DNA from: Treponema sp.
Lineage (GTDB): Bacteria; Spirochaetota; Spirochaetia; Treponematales; Breznakiellaceae
DNA length: 32,645 nt
Assembly: GCA_031268245.1 (NCBI GenBank)
Contig: JAIRXN010000122.1
Span: 1 to 32,645, forward strand
Direction: 5' to 3'
Shown in pieces: positions 7,834-14,944 of this stretch. Numbering within the stretch: position 1 is the first letter of the stretch; the number at the start of each line of letters is the position of its first letter. The notes below the pieces were generated by a model. It saw nothing but the letters and a program-made list of their open reading frames with translations, did not search any database and was not told where the DNA came from. The position numbers were made by a program, and so were the translations under genes.

Positions 7834-9420
7834 CTATTCGAGTATATACCGGAGATCCCCGGAATTCCTAGACTCAAGAAACAGCCCTTCCCAGGAACCG
7901 CCGTCTTTATCTATACGGATTGTACCTGTTCCTTCTTCTGCCTTGAGAACCGAGGAGGCAAAACCAGCTATAAGATCGGCTGTTTTGACCGGATAGTCTT
8001 CCCCTGTCCAGATTTTTTTCCCTTTTCCCCTTAAAAGGAGGGAATATAAGGGTTTTGTCACCGGGATACTGCTGTAATCCAGCGAGCCTGCCCCCGGAAC
8101 AGCGGCAAGCAGCCGGGGCCCGGAAACACTTCGGGTAAATACCTGAAAAAGCGCCCCATAAACACTACCTGCCTCCTCTGCCCCTGTCCCGAAAGCCCTG
8201 TCGGAAACCACAAGCAGGATGGGTTTCCCGGTTTCCGGAGGCTCTGCAAGACCGGAAATTTTTAACGAATTGAAGCCCCTCAGATTGAGGCCCCTTAGCC
8301 GGTTCCGGAGATTGATACGAAAACGGAATATCACTCCCGATCCTTCGGGAATATCTTCAGGCTGATCTTCTTCCCCCTGCATAAGAGACCAGAAATTGCT
8401 TTCTATAGTAATTATGCCGGAAATTTCCGGCTTTGTGCTGTCAGATTCCCTGTTTTCGGATGCATAGTACAGGGCTCCCCCTCCTCCGGCATTGTAACCT
8501 GCAAGAAAAATACTCTCCTTAACGGTATCCGGGCCGAAAAGAGGGCCTTCCGCCTCACTATTTTGTAGAAAACGGGGGAGAAGAAAGCGGAGATCCTCCA
8601 GTCTTCCGGTTTCCAGGCTTCGGCCTATGGCGTTGGCTTTAACCTGTACGGCTCCTTTCAGGTAAAGACGCAGAAAACGGCCCTGAAGAAACGGTGAAAG
8701 AATATATTTCCGGAAAGTTCCTCCGGCGGCAAAGCCCGGGACTCCCCTCCTGAGGGAGAACCCGCTGCGGACCGGCGCCGTATTCCGTTCATCCGGGCCC
8801 AGGGCCGGTGAGTCAAAGCCTTTACGGGAATATGTTACCGCGGTAAAACCGAGCCGCCTCAGTTCATCGCAAACCGGATCTATTACAGGAACCGAACCTG
8901 ATTCCGGGGGAATAATAAGAACCAGGGGATGTTTACCTTCTACGGGACTGTCATAGATCCGTACAAAATAGTCCCGGCCCTGTTTTTCATCCCGGATAGG
9001 GATGGTTCGTACCCCTTCAGATACCGGAATTTCCTCTTTTTGCGGGGCAAAAAGGTAGGCCGGAAGGAGAAAAAGTCCCAAAAACAGGAGGGAGAGGACC
9101 TTGAATAGAGGGTTCGGATAGCCGGAATCTTCATCGGAAAAACCGCCGTCGTTCCGTCTCCGGCTTGAAGCGAAACGGATAATCAGGATAAAATTGTAGG
9201 CAAAAGCGTATACAAGCAGAGGGATACATTCAAGCCGGAACCCATAGGCGGGAAAGATCCCCGCCGTGATGAACAGGGCGAGCAGGGGGAGCCGGTTGAG
9301 GCCGGGCAGTTCTTCAAGCGCCTTGAAAAAACTCTGCAACTGGGGGAGAAAGAGAAACAGAACTATAATTGTTTCAGGTATCCAAATCTCTTTTATCATA
9401 TTTTTTATTCCAAAATCCAC
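7834..9420 (-). CDS. Membrane-anchored alpha/beta-hydrolase-fold protein, probably catalytically dead
   Basis: A 528-residue protein with several N-terminal membrane segments (about residues 15-30, 44-58, 65-82 and 106-124) and a large domain after them. The domain looks like an alpha/beta hydrolase: strand HPLVLIIPP, then GFTAVTYSRKGFDSP, and a nucleophile elbow region FLAGYNAGGGGALYYAS. The elbow reads G-Y-N-A-G, so the catalytic Ser is Asn310. In the late loop AVPGAGSLDYSS the position usually held by the catalytic His is Ser446. An acidic candidate, Asp407, remains. The GTG at 9420 is a likely start; ATG at 9399 is an alternative with equally weak ribosome binding. It is the first gene of a two-gene operon with the Nif3 gene. 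A binding or scaffolding role is inferred. Confidence 0.7.
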   Translation of the reverse strand: MDFGIKNMIKEIWIPETIIVLFLFLPQLQSFFKALEELPGLNRLPLLALFITAGIFPAYGFRLECIPLLVYAFAYNFILIIRFASSRRRNDGGFSDEDSGYPNPLFKVLSLLFLGLFLLPAYLFAPQKEEIPVSEGVRTIPIRDEKQGRDYFVRIYDSPVEGKHPLVLIIPPESGSVPVIDPVCDELRRLGFTAVTYSRKGFDSPALGPDERNTAPVRSGFSLRRGVPGFAAGGTFRKYILSPFLQGRFLRLYLKGAVQVKANAIGRSLETGRLEDLRFLLPRFLQNSEAEGPLFGPDTVKESIFLAGYNAGGGGALYYASENRESDSTKPEISGIITIESNFWSLMQGEEDQPEDIPEGSGVIFRFRINLRNRLRGLNLRGFNSLKISGLAEPPETGKPILLVVSDRAFGTGAEEAGSVYGALFQVFTRSVSGPRLLAAVPGAGSLDYSSIPVTKPLYSLLLRGKGKKIWTGEDYPVKTADLIAGFASSVLKAEEGTGTIRIDKDGGSWEGLFLESRNSGDLRYILE

Positions 9421-9491
9421 TCTCGACCGTAAATCCGGCGGAAAGTATGTTGATCAATATGTAAATACATCATATAGTCATAATAATAACA

Positions 9492-9562
9492 TATAATATC
9501 AGGATCAGGTTCGGCTTTGAGAGATGTTTAGTCGTATCTCTGTGTTTATGTGTTTCAAAGCC
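9492..9562 (+). promoter_or_regulatory. TATAAT element and structured leader upstream of the GHKL-HDOD gene
   Basis: A perfect TATAAT (9492-9497) lies in a very AT-rich divergent spacer; no good -35 is seen at the usual distance. The predicted leader of about 80 bases folds into a nested hairpin. GGCTTTGA (9513-9520) pairs with TCAAAGCC (9555-9562), and GAGAT (9521-9525) pairs with ATCTC (9536-9540). The outer stem ends about 11 bases before the GAAGGA ribosome-binding site, so it could influence translation. No known riboswitch class is recognised. Confidence 0.4.
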
Positions 9563-9585
9563 CCATTCTTCTTGAAGGAATATTT

Positions 9586-11082
9586 ATGGCTACTGTTAAG
9601 GAATTGGTTGTCGATGAGGCTAAGATAAAAAAAGCCGTCCAATCGGGTATTCCCCTTACCATAACAACTTTTACCCTTCCCCATGAGATTGAAGTCTATA
9701 TAGAAGGGGTATTAACCGTTTTTCTCAGGCAGGTGGATCAGGAAAAACTTAAAGATTATATCGTCTACTGTGTGCAGGAACTGGCGGTTAACGCAAAAAA
9801 AGCCAATACCAAGCGGGTTTACTTCATTGAACGGGGTCTGGATCTGGCAAATCCTGATGATTACAAGGAAGGAATGGCCAGTTTCAAGGAAAATACCCTG
9901 AATAATATAGGCCATTATCTGCAGCTTCAGAAAGAAAAGGGTCTCTACATCAAACTTATCTTCCAGATAAAGAAGAATATCATCCATATCGAAGTACGGA
10001 ACAATGTGGCGGTAACCAAGACGGAGCTTATCCGTATTCATGACAAGCTGGCCCGTTCCCGGCAGTACAATAACCTGGAAGACGCTCTGGCTCAGGTCTT
10101 GGATGATTCCGAAGGCGCCGGTCTCGGGCTGGTTATCCTGGTGCTGATGCTCAAAAAGATGGGGCTTGATGAGGACTGTTTCGATATTCTCAGTACCGAT
10201 GAAGAAACCATTGTCAGGCTTATCATTCCTCTGGATAAGACAAGGGTAGAAGGTCTCTCTATGCTTACCGAGACCATTGTCAACAACGTAAATTCCCTGC
10301 CCCAGTTCCCCGAAAACGTCATGATGGTTCAGAAACTCATTTCCGATCCCAAGTCCACTATGGTCAGTATTGCCCGGCAGATCTCCATGGATCCTGCCTT
10401 GACGGCAGATCTTCTCAAGATCGTCAATTCCGCCCAGTATATGCTTGCAAAAAAAGTAGATAGTATCTCCGATGCGGTCAAAATGGTGGGTATCCGGGGA
10501 ATCAAAAATCTGCTTTACTCCTATGGAACCCAGAAGATCCTGGGGGACGAAACTTCGGAAAAGAAACAACTCTGGGAACATTCCTACAAGACCGCTTTCT
10601 ATGCATATAACCTTGTCAAGAATTTCAAGAAAAATCATAACCTCCTTGACGATGTATATGTGGCGGGTATCCTGCACGATATGGGGAAGATTATCTTCTC
10701 CAATGTACATCCGGATCTGCTCAACAAGATAAAAGCCCTGTGCGGCGAAAAGAATTTACCCGCTTCTACGTTTGAAGACCTTGCCGCCGGTATGAACCAT
10801 GCAGAAATCGGCGCTCTTATTGCCGAAAAATGGAATTTTCCCGAAGGTCTTATAGAAGCCATCCGTTTTCACCATGATCCGGAGAGCGCCGCTCCTGAAT
10901 ATCAGGATCTGGTCGACACGGTGTATCTTGCCAATATGTTCTGTGAATATGAAATCGGCAATGTCGTCTATGATCAGATGGATCCGGCGATACTGAAAAG
11001 TTTTGAAATCACTTCACAAAAGCAGGTCGACAACCTGCTGGAACGCTTTTCCCAGGGTTTCAAGAAAGAAAATATACATTAG
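9586..11082 (+). CDS. Signal-transduction protein: GHKL ATPase-like domain fused to HDOD domain
   Basis: This 498-residue cytoplasmic protein starts at ATG 9586 with a GAAGGA site six bases upstream; an in-frame start 12 codons earlier lacks one. Residues about 40-215 resemble a histidine-kinase-type ATPase fold: an N box YCVQELAVNAKKAN (Glu65, Asn69) and a glycine loop SEGAGLGLVILVLMLKKMG near 175-193. There is no phosphoacceptor His or transmembrane sensor. Residues about 225-425 form an HDOD domain: LPQFPENVMMVQKL, then PALTADLLKIVNSA, and ILHDMGKIIFSN with His364-Asp365. The family HD pair is intact here. HDOD proteins act as signalling scaffolds, often with motility or cyclic-di-GMP. The gene is monocistronic and ends inside a long hairpin repeat. 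The partner and exact role are unknown. Confidence 0.85.
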   Translation: MATVKELVVDEAKIKKAVQSGIPLTITTFTLPHEIEVYIEGVLTVFLRQVDQEKLKDYIVYCVQELAVNAKKANTKRVYFIERGLDLANPDDYKEGMASFKENTLNNIGHYLQLQKEKGLYIKLIFQIKKNIIHIEVRNNVAVTKTELIRIHDKLARSRQYNNLEDALAQVLDDSEGAGLGLVILVLMLKKMGLDEDCFDILSTDEETIVRLIIPLDKTRVEGLSMLTETIVNNVNSLPQFPENVMMVQKLISDPKSTMVSIARQISMDPALTADLLKIVNSAQYMLAKKVDSISDAVKMVGIRGIKNLLYSYGTQKILGDETSEKKQLWEHSYKTAFYAYNLVKNFKKNHNLLDDVYVAGILHDMGKIIFSNVHPDLLNKIKALCGEKNLPASTFEDLAAGMNHAEIGALIAEKWNFPEGLIEAIRFHHDPESAAPEYQDLVDTVYLANMFCEYEIGNVVYDQMDPAILKSFEITSQKQVDNLLERFSQGFKKENIH

Positions 11083-11120
11083 ACTTGTTCAGTAACCAAC
11101 CGGGTTACTGAACAAGTCTA
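11080..11120. repeat. Solitary 18-bp perfect hairpin repeat overlapping a stop codon
   Basis: TAGACTTGTTCAGTAACC (11080-11097) pairs perfectly with 11103-11120 around a five-base loop. Its first three bases are the stop codon of the GHKL-HDOD gene. On the other strand the same arm closes the SpoU remnant. No T tract follows, so it is not a classical terminator. Its core resembles the hairpins at 13541-13666 and 32388-32503. Confidence 0.8.
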
Positions 11121-11251
11121 TTAGCAGCCCGGGCCTGCATCGCTATCCCGAAAGCCGCCGATACATTGAGACTTCCCTTCCTGCGCTCATTCGGGAATTT
11201 TGCTATTTCTTGTACCGTTTGGGCATCAGGCGGATGAAGCGCAACAGGCTG
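11105..11251 (-). pseudogene. C-terminal remnant of a SpoU/TrmH-type RNA methyltransferase
   Basis: Directly downstream of the Fe-ADH stop, and in the same frame, the minus strand stays open for 48 codons and ends at a TAA inside the hairpin at 11080-11120. The peptide contains ERRKGSLNVSAAFGIAMQA, which matches the last conserved motif of SpoU methyltransferases (SLNVSxAxxIA), the part of the knot that binds S-adenosylmethionine and forms the dimer. No N-terminal part and no start codon with a ribosome-binding site are visible. I read it as a truncated gene left by a rearrangement. Short inverted repeats TAGCAGCC (11122-11129) and GGCTGCTA (11247-11254) flank it, which may be chance. Confidence 0.6.
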
Positions 11252-12397
11252 CTAGAAGGCCTGTTTCAGAAGGTCGAATGCGTCCTCCGCGGCGACAGTC
11301 CAGGGTGAAAACGCGACAAATTCCAGGGCTCTGGCGGATTCCGCTACCGGTACCAGACGATCCAGCGAGAGGTTGAATTCCTTGAGCCGGGCGGGAACCT
11401 GCAAAACGCCCATGCGGCGGCGAATGGTGTCTACAACCATGGCGGCGCTGTCCGCTATGGAGGCGCCTTCCACGGGTTCCCCCATGATACCTGCGATGCG
11501 GGCCAACTTTTCCGGCCGGGCAACGATCAGTTTTTCCAGAATATAGGGCAAAAGTACCGTAGAAGCCCAGGATTTGGCAACCGGAAAACGCCCGTTCAAG
11601 GCATAAGCCAGGGCAGTACCGATACCCGGAGCGCTTATCGAAGCTCCCAGGGCCATGAGGAAGCCTGCATTGGTAGCGCCGCCTATAAGGTCGAAACTGG
11701 TCTGATTTTCCGCATAGGAAGCCATCATCTGGGAATAGATGTAGATTGCCTGCTCCAGCATGGCGTCGGAGAGGAAGCTTGATTTTGAAGAACAGTAGGA
11801 TTCAATGGACACACAAAACCCGTCGAAAGCCGTGGTAGCGGAGAATTTCTCCGAAAGGGATTCGGAGAGGCTGCTGTCTATGATTGCCGCCGCACAGAGC
11901 CGGGGAGGGGACTTTACGCACTTTACCGAACGATCGCGGGGATCCACGGTGACAAAGTAACCGGCAAAGAGAAAAGGATCCCGGCCTGTAGTGGGAATGG
12001 AAATAAAGGGGATAAAATTCCCTTCCGGTTTGCGCCCGTCCAAAAGTTCAAAAATTTCCAGATTTGAGTGGGCAATTATGGCGGCTAAACGGGATATTGA
12101 CTGGGTTTTAAGGCCCCCAAACCCGATAATTGCCGAACAGCGGGCCCCCCTGGCGAGGCTTGCGGCGGCTTCCGCCACATCCGCAGTTGCCTGTGCAGGA
12201 ATCTCGTCAAAAACAATGGCTTCAACCCCGGAATCTTCCAGAATTGTTTTTAGCCTCTCAATACCCCGGTTTTCGTAGAGCACCGGCTCGGTCGTTATCA
12301 GAACTCTGCCGCCATAGTTAGAGCAGATCGTCCCCGCCCGGTTAATTGTATCCAACCCGATGAGTACTTCCGGATCCAGTCTGAACGAAATATCCAT
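11252..12397 (-). CDS. Divergent iron-containing alcohol dehydrogenase-fold protein lacking metal ligands
   Basis: A 381-residue protein whose overall layout follows the Fe-ADH/dehydroquinate-synthase fold: an N-terminal nucleotide-binding half (GRVLITTEPVL, then GVEAIVFDEI) and a helical C-terminal half. The signature residues are missing. The NAD loop GGGSxxD is GFGGLKTQ (residues 92-99), and the usual PTTAGTGSE is PTTGRDPF. Of the metal ligands only Asp192 remains: the DALTHAIE stretch reads DGFCVSIE, and in the HALAHALGG...PHG region the histidines are replaced (GTALAYALNGRFPVAKS). It is probably not a metal-dependent dehydrogenase. The start is taken at ATG 12397; a TTG five codons earlier lies at the T tract of a terminator. 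The C-terminus carries the SpoU remnant in frame behind the stop. Confidence 0.75.
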   Translation of the reverse strand: MDISFRLDPEVLIGLDTINRAGTICSNYGGRVLITTEPVLYENRGIERLKTILEDSGVEAIVFDEIPAQATADVAEAAASLARGARCSAIIGFGGLKTQSISRLAAIIAHSNLEIFELLDGRKPEGNFIPFISIPTTGRDPFLFAGYFVTVDPRDRSVKCVKSPPRLCAAAIIDSSLSESLSEKFSATTAFDGFCVSIESYCSSKSSFLSDAMLEQAIYIYSQMMASYAENQTSFDLIGGATNAGFLMALGASISAPGIGTALAYALNGRFPVAKSWASTVLLPYILEKLIVARPEKLARIAGIMGEPVEGASIADSAAMVVDTIRRRMGVLQVPARLKEFNLSLDRLVPVAESARALEFVAFSPWTVAAEDAFDLLKQAF

Positions 12398-12410
12398 AAT
12401 AAACCGTCCC

Positions 12411-12456
12411 AAAAAAAAGGCGGAACCCTCAAGGCCCTCTGCCTCCAGGTTCCGCC
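12411..12456 (-). terminator. Rho-independent terminator of flgM
   Basis: On the minus strand GGCGGAACC (12456-12448) pairs with GGTTCCGCC (12427-12419), followed directly by eight T residues. It ends 13 bases before the ATG of the Fe-ADH-fold gene. That gene therefore sits right behind the terminator and must rely on read-through or a hidden promoter. Confidence 0.8.
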
Positions 12457-12477
12457 CTGTTTATAGCCTCTATCTTC

Positions 12478-12765
12478 TTATGTACCCAGCAGGACTTCCA
12501 GTATCCTGTCCGCAGTTTCCCCGATGAGCCGGTCATTAATATAGGCGGGATCATTGATCTTTTCCCGGAGTTCCGCGATACGTTCTTCCCGGATATCCGG
12601 GGCAGCCATAGCAAGTTCTTTTATGCGATACAATTCCGCTTTTTCCAGGGCAGCGGGAGAGATGCTGATGATGTCTTCGTTACCGCTTCCCTTTACAGAA
12701 TCACTCCGGTTCGGCTTTTTGCCGGGCTGAATGGGGTCTATACTGCCTATCCTATCGATTGTCAT
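12478..12765 (-). CDS. flgM: FlgM-type anti-sigma-28 factor
   Basis: This 95-residue protein fits FlgM, which binds and holds the flagellar sigma factor FliA until the hook is finished and FlgM is exported. It begins MTIDRIGSIDPIQPG, a typical N-terminus. The low-complexity N-terminal half (unfolded in FlgM) is followed by ISISPAALEKAELYRIK, the helix PDIREERIAELREKI, and DPAYINDRLIGETADRILEVLL, which matches the sigma-binding C-terminal helices. The ATG has an AGGTAGGA site seven bases upstream. A near-perfect sigma-28 promoter lies just upstream, so the gene is under control of the factor it inhibits. It is followed by a strong terminator and is likely monocistronic. Confidence 0.85.
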   Translation of the reverse strand: MTIDRIGSIDPIQPGKKPNRSDSVKGSGNEDIISISPAALEKAELYRIKELAMAAPDIREERIAELREKINDPAYINDRLIGETADRILEVLLGT

Positions 12766-12787
12766 CTTCGTATCCTACCTGTAATAA

Positions 12788-12814
12788 TTATCGGCATTTT
12801 ATATCATTAGTTTA
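12788..12814 (-). promoter_or_regulatory. Sigma-28 (FliA) promoter of flgM
   Basis: Read on the minus strand, TAAA (12814-12811), exactly 15 bases, then GCCGATAA (12795-12788). This equals the flagellar sigma-28 consensus (TAAA, N15, GCCGATAA) without a mismatch. The -35 lies inside the last codons of rsmI. The predicted transcript starts near 12780, leaving a leader of only about 15 bases that is mostly ribosome-binding site. Confidence 0.88.
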
Positions 12815-13499
12815 CCACCGTCTTATCTTTCTTGCCAGATACAAAAACCGAAAATTCTCCTTTTTGTTCGCTTTTCTGTACCAAATTTGAGTATATCAGA
12901 GAAACGGTTCCCCGTAAATACTCTTCGTGAACCTTGGTCATTTCCCGGCCCACACAAACATATCTTTCACTATCAAATTCGGCTAGATCTTCGAAAAGTT
13001 TGAGAATTCTGAAGGGAGATTCATAAATAACAAAGGCGTTCCCGGTTTCAAGCAGTTCCTTCAGCCTTGCCCTGCGTCTTCCCTGTTTTGGGGACAAAAA
13101 ACCTTCAAAAATGACGGTTTTATCCATGGCCCCGGCTACACTGAGGAGAGAGGCAAAGGCTGAAGGCCCCGGAATCGGGATAACCTGGTGCCCTGCTTCG
13201 GCAGCCAGCCGGGAGAGAAGGGCGCCGGGGTCGCTGAGGGCAGGTGTACCCGCATCGCTGGCATAGGCTATGATTTTCCCTTCGTCAAGGAATTTTATAA
13301 GCTTTTCCGCGGCAAATTTTTCGTTTTGGGAACGGCAGGATACAAGCCGGACACCGATTCCAAAATGGCTTAAGAGTTTTGACGTTCTCCGGGTATCCTC
13401 ACAGGCAACAAGATCCGCTGTTTTGAGGGTTTCCACAGCCCGGAAACTTAAATCACCGAGATTCCCGATGGGGGTGCCGATAATATAAAGAATACCCAC
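12807..13499 (-). CDS. rsmI: 16S rRNA (cytidine1402-2'-O)-methyltransferase
   Basis: This 230-residue enzyme methylates the ribose of C1402 in the decoding centre of 16S rRNA with S-adenosylmethionine. The tetrapyrrole-methylase fold is clear: LYIIGTPIGNLGDLSFRAVE at the N-terminus, CEDTRRTSKLLSHFGI, then ASDAGTPALSDPGALL and IPGPSAFASLLSVAG. The end GREMTKVHEEYLRGT is the family substrate motif. The start is a GTG with a weak site; the protein is shorter than E. coli RsmI (286 residues) because the C-terminal helical domain is trimmed. Its final codons overlap the -35 of the flgM promoter. It is divergent from the zinc-ribbon gene, with a hairpin cluster in between. Confidence 0.92.
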   Translation of the reverse strand: MGILYIIGTPIGNLGDLSFRAVETLKTADLVACEDTRRTSKLLSHFGIGVRLVSCRSQNEKFAAEKLIKFLDEGKIIAYASDAGTPALSDPGALLSRLAAEAGHQVIPIPGPSAFASLLSVAGAMDKTVIFEGFLSPKQGRRRARLKELLETGNAFVIYESPFRILKLFEDLAEFDSERYVCVGREMTKVHEEYLRGTVSLIYSNLVQKSEQKGEFSVFVSGKKDKTVVN

Positions 13500-13540
13500 G
13501 GATCTTAGTATACCTGTTTTTTTGAGTATTCGGAATACTC

Positions 13541-13666
13541 TGAGGCTCTTTCAAAACTTCAGTTTTGAAAGAGCAACCTCTAAAAAATGCGGTTTTACAG
13601 CCCGTAGGGCGAAAAACCGCAAGAGCTTCTGCAAAACTTGCCCGAGTTTTGCAAGAAGCTCCTCTT
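13541..13666. repeat. Triple hairpin repeat locus upstream of the zinc-ribbon gene
   Basis: Three adjacent hairpins. H1: GCTCTTTCAAAACT (13545-13558) pairs perfectly with 13561-13574, with outer GAGG/CCTC arms. H2: GCGGTTTT (13589-13596) pairs with AAAACCGC (13613-13620), enclosing GCCC/GGGC. H3: 13623-13638 pairs with 13645-13661, 16 bp with one bulge. H1 and H3 resemble each other and the hairpins at 11080 and 32388. The cluster fills most of the spacer between two divergent genes and no gene is visible in it. Confidence 0.8.
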
Positions 13667-13673
13667 ACGGAAA

Positions 13674-14114
13674 ATGAGGAGCGCCGGAAATTTGAGGGAC
13701 CTTATTCAGATTCTTATATTTATTTTGATCGGTCTCGTGCTGCTCTGGTTTGGTTATACTCTCTATTTCAGCCCGCAGGGTATTTTTTTCGGATTTGAAA
13801 AAAAGAAAAAACGCGGCCGCGGGCCGAGAGGAGAAGGCAGACCCGGAGCCCCCCAGACCTGTCCGGTATGCTCCGCGCTGCTCTCTCCGGGGGAACTGGT
13901 AAAATCAGTCGCTTTTCCGTCTTTTACCGGAAAAGACCGGCTTATGTATATTTCGGGCTGCACGTACTGCCTTAACGGAGACCGCCGGCGATCCTGTCCG
14001 GTCTGCGGAAGGCGGCTCCATGATGATGAAATCCTGGTTGCGCGGATGTTTGATCGTCCCCGCCGCAGCCATGTTCATGTTATCGGCTGCAGCTACTGCC
14101 GTTTAAAGAAATGA
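13674..14114 (+). CDS. Membrane-anchored double zinc-ribbon protein, unknown function
   Basis: A 146-residue protein taken from ATG 13674; an in-frame start 12 codons earlier lies in the hairpin H3. After a short N-terminus there is one membrane segment (about residues 10-31), a basic linker rich in Lys, Arg and Gly (43-58), and two related metal sites. The first is CPVC (63, 66) with CTYC (96, 99); the second is CPVC (108, 111) with CSYC (139, 142). Each site fits a four-cysteine zinc ribbon, and the two CPVC...C[TS]YC halves look like an internal duplication. With only one N-terminal helix and a positive linker, the ribbons probably face the cytoplasm. I do not recognise the family. It converges on the PilZ gene. 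Confidence 0.75.
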   Translation: MRSAGNLRDLIQILIFILIGLVLLWFGYTLYFSPQGIFFGFEKKKKRGRGPRGEGRPGAPQTCPVCSALLSPGELVKSVAFPSFTGKDRLMYISGCTYCLNGDRRRSCPVCGRRLHDDEILVARMFDRPRRSHVHVIGCSYCRLKK

Positions 14115-14143
14115 AGAACTCATGCCTGGTTCCGCCTGCCCTC

Positions 14144-14944
14144 TCACTCGGCTTCCAGTTCCGCATCCATTTTTGCCTGTAGATTACCCTGAATATACTT
14201 ACGGATCTTTACCCGTACCGCAGGATCGATACGCTGGGTAAAGAGGATGACATAGACTTTTGCGGCGTTGTCCATGCGGGAACCGAAAATGATGCCTTCC
14301 ACCTTGAGGATCGAAGTCTGCAGCTTTATCTGAATGTCCTTGACGAGGGCATTTTTGACAAGGCCGGGATCATCGGTAAAGGCGCAGGAGAAACCCACAA
14401 CACTTATATCCTTGATAACTCCATTGACAAAGATCCCGTTCATTGGGAGGTTGACGGTAGCGCTGGTATCCTGCTCCGTGGTAGCCCGGATATACTTCCG
14501 GCGTCCCCTGGCATCCGCGGCATTGAGAGCTTCCAGCACCTTCCCGGTAGTAAGGTTAAGATCTGATTTTATAACCGTATAGCCGCATTTAACCCGGATG
14601 GCATTGATGTATTTGCGTATCAGATTTTCATCATCGTTTCCTGTAAGAATACCGACGCCTTCAATGTTTATCTCCCTGTCGGCCATAAGGCCCCTGATCC
14701 ATGCTTCCCATTCCCGTTCCGGCAGACCTTCGGCAATGTCTATAAAAACAATGGATTGGGGGTATTTTTTCAGAATCTTCCGCATGGAGCCGTGGTTTTT
14801 GACCATATATACTTCAAATTCCTGCTGGATAAGTTCTGCGGAGATTCGGTTTTGAACCACCGGAGAAGGATAGAGAAAAAAGATTTTTTTTCCCAGAAGT
14901 TCTGATTCGCCCATAATTTTATAATAAACGAGCACGGGAGTCAT
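14144..14944 (-). CDS. PilZ-domain protein with receiver-like N-terminal domain
   Basis: This 266-residue protein is a likely cyclic-di-GMP effector. The C-terminal PilZ domain shows both binding motifs: RKYIR (Arg149 and Arg153, the RxxxR motif) and DISVVG (179-184, the D/NxSxxG motif), separated by about 25 residues as usual. The N-terminal half (about 18-140) resembles a response-regulator fold, with strands IFFLYPS, SIVFIDI and GVGILTG. The acidic pair near the first strand is absent (YPSP), so it is probably a pseudo-receiver that is not phosphorylated. The start is uncertain: ATG 14944 or ATG 14914 (MGESELLG), neither with a good ribosome-binding site. The output may be motility, but this is inferred only from the family. 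Confidence 0.82.
   Translation of the reverse strand: MTPVLVYYKIMGESELLGKKIFFLYPSPVVQNRISAELIQQEFEVYMVKNHGSMRKILKKYPQSIVFIDIAEGLPEREWEAWIRGLMADREINIEGVGILTGNDDENLIRKYINAIRVKCGYTVIKSDLNLTTGKVLEALNAADARGRRKYIRATTEQDTSATVNLPMNGIFVNGVIKDISVVGFSCAFTDDPGLVKNALVKDIQIKLQTSILKVEGIIFGSRMDNAAKVYVILFTQRIDPAVRVKIRKYIQGNLQAKMDAELEAE

Noticed and set aside
13524..13540. Hairpin GAGTATT/AATACTC beside a T run considered as a terminator
   Set aside because: The T run precedes the hairpin on the plus strand and is an A run after it on the minus strand, and no gene ends there.
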